A stretch of 46,165 bases of DNA from Clostridiales bacterium Firm_13 (GTDB taxonomy: Bacteria; Bacillota; Clostridia; Saccharofermentanales; Saccharofermentanaceae), in contig LVAS01000063.1 of assembly GCA_001603035.1 (NCBI GenBank), positions 324,506 to 370,670 of the forward strand, in the 5' to 3' direction. This document shows positions 43,523 through 46,165 of this stretch, in pieces. Made by a program: the position numbers and the translations under genes. How positions within the stretch are numbered: the stretch's first letter is position 1; each line of letters starts with the position of its first letter. The notes beneath the pieces are model-generated. The model had not been told where the DNA came from. It searched no databases and saw nothing but the letters and a program-made list of their open reading frames with translations.

Positions 43523-45457
43523 TTACGCTCCCTCGCGTGTAAAGTTCAGGAGTCCGCCGGAAAGAAGAATCTTCGCTTGTCGCTCGGAAATCGGGCAGGA
43601 AGTCTGAAAAGAAGTGTCCTTCGTCAAATTGTGAATGAGGACGGGCGCCCCGAGCGCTGCGGACCGAATCTGCTCCGGTGCATTCGGAATCGAAAGCTCA
43701 TCCATCGGATCAATCTTATCATAATCCGAAGGATCTAGGAAAGTCAGCGGCAAAATCCCGTTATTAATCAAGTTCGCCATGTGAATACGGGCAAAAGAAA
43801 CGGTGATAACCGCCTTGACGCCGAGCTGTAACGGTGCCAGAGCCGCGTGTTCGCGACTCGATCCCTGTCCGTAATTGGAGCCGCCTACGATAATACCGCC
43901 TCCGTTTTCTTTCGCCTTGCGAGGAAAATCCGGGTCGGACGGAGTCAGACAATAATCGGCCAGATAAGGAACGTTCGAACGATAAGGGAGCAGCTTGGCG
44001 TTTGACGGCATGATGTGGTCCGTCGTTATATTATCGCCGAGCTTTACGAGTGTCTTCCCTCGCACCTCTGTCGGAAGTGCCGTATTGATCGGAAACGGCT
44101 TAATATTCGGACCGCGAACAACGGTAACATCGTCCGGATTTTCCGCCGGAAGAACCACAAGGTTGTCATTCAAAGTAAACGCAGGCGGCATATGGATCTC
44201 GGGCGGTGCGCCCCATTCGATCGGATCCGTAATAACACCGGCAATGGCAGATACTGCCGCAACTTCGGGGCTTACAAGATAGACACTCGCCGACGCGGTT
44301 CCGCTGCGGGCGTAAAAATTGCGATTGTTGGTACGAAGAGAGACGGCATCCGTTCTGGGAGACTGCCCCATTCCGATACAGGGACCGCATGCGCATTCCA
44401 GAATTCTTGCTCCCGCGCCGATCATATCCGTCAGAGCGCCGCAATCGGATAGCATTGTAAAGACTTGCTTCGATCCGGGCGCGATTACCAAAGATACGTC
44501 CGGGTGAACCGTCTTCCCCTTTAAGATCGCGGCGACTTTAAGCATATCCATAAGAGAGGAATTGGTGCAAGATCCGATACAGACCTGATCGACAGGCGTG
44601 CCGGCGACCTCGGTTACCCGCACGACATTGTCGGGCATATGGGGCTTCGCGATCATCGGTTTAAGCGCGGAAAGATCGATTTCGATCTGCTCATCATATA
44701 CCGCGTCTTCGTCCGCGGAGAGCGGAATCCATGCGTCTTCTCTGCCTTGCGCAAGCAAGAAGTCCTTCGTCACCGAATCGGACGGAAAGATCGAAGTCGT
44801 GGCGCCGAGTTCTGCGCCCATATTGGTGATCGTCGCTCTCTCGGGAACCGTCAAATATCGGAGGCCGTCGCCGCTGTACTCGACAATCTTACCGACGCCG
44901 CCTTTCACCGTCAGAATTTGAAGGACAAGAAGAATAATGTCCTTTGCCGATGCCCACGGCGCAAGACGACCGGTGAGATTGACACGGAGCATCTTAGGCA
45001 TAGGCAGGAAATAGGGGCCTCCGCCCATCGCGACGGCAACATCAAGTCCGCCGGCGCCGATAGCAAGCATCCCGATTCCGCCGCAAGTCGGCGTATGACT
45101 GTCCGACCCGAGAAGCGTCTGCCCCGGAATACCGAAGCGCTCAATATGAACCTGATGGCACACGCCGTTTCCGGGTCTCGAAAAACGAATTCCGTGCTTC
45201 TTGGTTACGGTCTGGATATATTTGTGATCGTCCGCATTCTCAAAACCGGATTGAATCGTATTATGATCAATATACGCAACGGAGAGCTTCGTCTTGACTT
45301 GCGGAACTCCGATCGCTTCAAATTGGAGATAAGCCATGGTACCCGTAGAATCCTGCGTAAGAGTCTGATCAATCCGTATAGAGATCTCGGATCCGGGCGT
45401 CATTGTACCGGAGATGAGATGTTCCTTAATGATCTTCTGTGAAATGGTAAGTCCCAT
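43523..45457 (-). CDS. Aconitate hydratase
   Basis: Aconitase interconverts citrate and isocitrate through a 4Fe-4S cluster. The 644-residue protein is a single-chain, compact type with the clostridial architecture. Cluster cysteines lie in CIGSCTNSS and CACGPCIGMG; substrate residues are in GSDSHTPTCGG. The C-terminal swivel domain has GSNYGQGSSREHAAL. GGAGGA precedes the ATG. It is first in the aconitase-citrate synthase operon, which has a promoter at 45492-45521. The isopropylmalate dehydratase-like alternative is unlikely because the large and small domains are joined and the aconitase motifs are all present. Confidence 0.95.
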   Translation of the reverse strand: MGLTISQKIIKEHLISGTMTPGSEISIRIDQTLTQDSTGTMAYLQFEAIGVPQVKTKLSVAYIDHNTIQSGFENADDHKYIQTVTKKHGIRFSRPGNGVCHQVHIERFGIPGQTLLGSDSHTPTCGGIGMLAIGAGGLDVAVAMGGGPYFLPMPKMLRVNLTGRLAPWASAKDIILLVLQILTVKGGVGKIVEYSGDGLRYLTVPERATITNMGAELGATTSIFPSDSVTKDFLLAQGREDAWIPLSADEDAVYDEQIEIDLSALKPMIAKPHMPDNVVRVTEVAGTPVDQVCIGSCTNSSLMDMLKVAAILKGKTVHPDVSLVIAPGSKQVFTMLSDCGALTDMIGAGARILECACGPCIGMGQSPRTDAVSLRTNNRNFYARSGTASASVYLVSPEVAAVSAIAGVITDPIEWGAPPEIHMPPAFTLNDNLVVLPAENPDDVTVVRGPNIKPFPINTALPTEVRGKTLVKLGDNITTDHIMPSNAKLLPYRSNVPYLADYCLTPSDPDFPRKAKENGGGIIVGGSNYGQGSSREHAALAPLQLGVKAVITVSFARIHMANLINNGILPLTFLDPSDYDKIDPMDELSIPNAPEQIRSAALGAPVLIHNLTKDTSFQTSCPISERQAKILLSGGLLNFTREGA

Positions 45458-45491
45458 GAAATGATCCTCCTAACATCTTCCTAGAATTCTC

Positions 45492-45521
45492 ATTATCACG
45501 TAGGTATTGTGTCTTTGTCAA
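45492..45521 (-). promoter_or_regulatory. Promoter of the aconitase-citrate synthase operon
   Basis: TTGACA (45516-45521) and GATAAT (45492-45497), 18 bases apart on the minus strand, about 35 bases before the aconitase ATG. Confidence 0.75.
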
Positions 45522-45546
45522 GTTTTCCGAGAGTCACCGCGGCACA

Positions 45547-45580
45547 ATTTTGCAAGTTTATATCGTCCCTCTTGCAAAAT
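45547..45580 (-). repeat. 10-bp inverted repeat between ktrB and the aconitase promoter
   Basis: ATTTTGCAAG and CTTGCAAAAT form a perfect 10-bp inverted repeat separated by 14 bases. It starts about 15 bases after the ktrB stop and ends about 25 bases upstream of the aconitase -35. No U-tract follows, so it may be an operator or a weak terminator. Confidence 0.6.
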
Positions 45581-45595
45581 GAAAATCGTATGCGT

Positions 45596-46165
45596 CTATC
45601 CGATCTGAATCTTCGCTTCCGGGAAAATACTGGTCGGTGCCTTACTCTCGCGCAGTGCAAGACTGATTGCAAAAGTTGCAGGACCGACACGCCCGAGAAA
45701 CATAGCGGGAATAATAAATATGTGGCTCAACGTGCTGAGTAAGGGCGTGTTCGCCGACGTGACGCCGACCGTACCGAAGGCGGAAGCCGATTCGAACAGG
45801 AGATCCAGATAGTCAAACTTCTTAGCCGTCAGCGCGTCGGTCTCAATAATACTTAATATTAACGACAAACCAAACATAATGGCCATTCCGAGGAAGAAAA
45901 TCGTAACGGCACGCGGAACCAGCGAGTCCATAATCTTTTGTTTGCGAACGACCATGGCGTTGCGCCCTCGAATATCGGAAATTACGCTGAAAAGAAGCAC
46001 GGAGAATGTCGTGATCTTGATTCCGCCGCCCGTCGAACCGGATCCGGCGCCGATAAACATAAGAATAACGGACACGAGTTTGGATTCGGCGTGCAGATTC
46101 GCCTGGTTGATCGAGTTAAATCCTGCGGTACGCAATGTGACCGACTGGAAAAATGCGGCGAGGGG
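45596..46165 (-). CDS. KtrB/TrkH-type potassium transporter, C-terminal part (cut by window edge)
   Basis: The last 189 residues of a Trk/Ktr potassium uptake channel subunit are visible. The reading frame continues beyond 46165. The third pore loop is SVTLRTAGFN and the fourth is SASAFGTVGVTSANTP, each with the selectivity-filter glycine. GAGSGSTGGGIKITT after the third loop is a strong family mark, and the end is short (FPEAKIQIG). These channels bring in K+ (often coupled to Na+) and are gated by a cytosolic KtrA/TrkA ring. That partner is not in the window. KtrB is more likely than TrkH in this group. Confidence 0.9.
   Translation of the reverse strand, partial: PLAAFFQSVTLRTAGFNSINQANLHAESKLVSVILMFIGAGSGSTGGGIKITTFSVLLFSVISDIRGRNAMVVRKQKIMDSLVPRAVTIFFLGMAIMFGLSLILSIIETDALTAKKFDYLDLLFESASAFGTVGVTSANTPLLSTLSHIFIIPAMFLGRVGPATFAISLALRESKAPTSIFPEAKIQIG

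Overview
This 46 kb window looks like a chromosomal segment of a low-to-mid GC Gram-positive bacterium of the class Clostridia. The signs are a complete Bacillota-type rnc-smc-ftsY-ylxM-ffh-rpsP-khpA-rimM-trmD-rplS block, a Bacillus-type LexA box in front of recA, strong Shine-Dalgarno sequences, several TTG starts, and a ClpE-like zinc-finger AAA+ unfoldase. I cannot name a species. Almost every gene lies on the minus strand. The plus strand carries only tRNA-Trp, tRNA-Glu, argJ and one acidic single-pass membrane protein. No phage, insertion sequence, transposase, CRISPR array or toxin-antitoxin pair was seen.

For the minus-strand genes the natural reading order runs from high to low coordinates. 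Positions 1-9170 hold the SRP/chromosome-segregation/ribosome-maturation operon: rnc, smc, ftsY, ylxM, ffh, rpsP, khpA, rimM, trmD, rplS. rplS is cut by the window edge and has its own internal promoter. acpP (9218-9457) sits upstream as a separate unit with its own promoter and terminator. Positions 9575-13260 form an apparent SOS transcription unit, recA-recX-rimO-pgsA, with a clear sigma-A promoter and one LexA box. Positions 13317-21850 form a long, tightly packed cell-envelope and metabolism series: proC, rnhA, a NUDIX hydrolase, ftsK, folD, cinA, murJ. It is headed by a promoter that overlaps the divergent tRNA-Trp promoter.

Positions 22017-29160 are the accessory part. They hold two zinc-ribbon membrane proteins, a GNAT acetyltransferase, a TraX-like membrane protein, a ferritin-like protein, an SDR oxidoreductase, a large polytopic membrane protein with a GT-C-like first loop, and the plus-strand acidic protein. 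The functions of most of these are unknown. Positions 29296-32510 hold tRNA-Pro, pnp and rpsO, each with its own terminator. Positions 32530-34875 hold a flavin oxidoreductase and a DUF975 membrane protein. argJ follows on the plus strand, convergent with a uvrA-clpE-like operon. tRNA-Glu, then an acnA-citrate synthase operon (the citrate-to-isocitrate limb of glutamate synthesis) and a truncated KtrB/TrkH potassium transporter close the window.

The window is mostly conserved housekeeping content. I did not find a convincing new defence or mobile system. The most interesting signals are regulatory and architectural: a nine-codon reading frame with a strong ribosome site directly ahead of khpA, the SOS-linked recA operon carrying rimO and pgsA, the interlocked tRNA-Trp/proC promoters, a 10-bp inverted repeat ahead of the aconitase promoter, the uvrA-clpE-like pairing, and the unexplained rubrerythrin-TraX-GNAT cluster.
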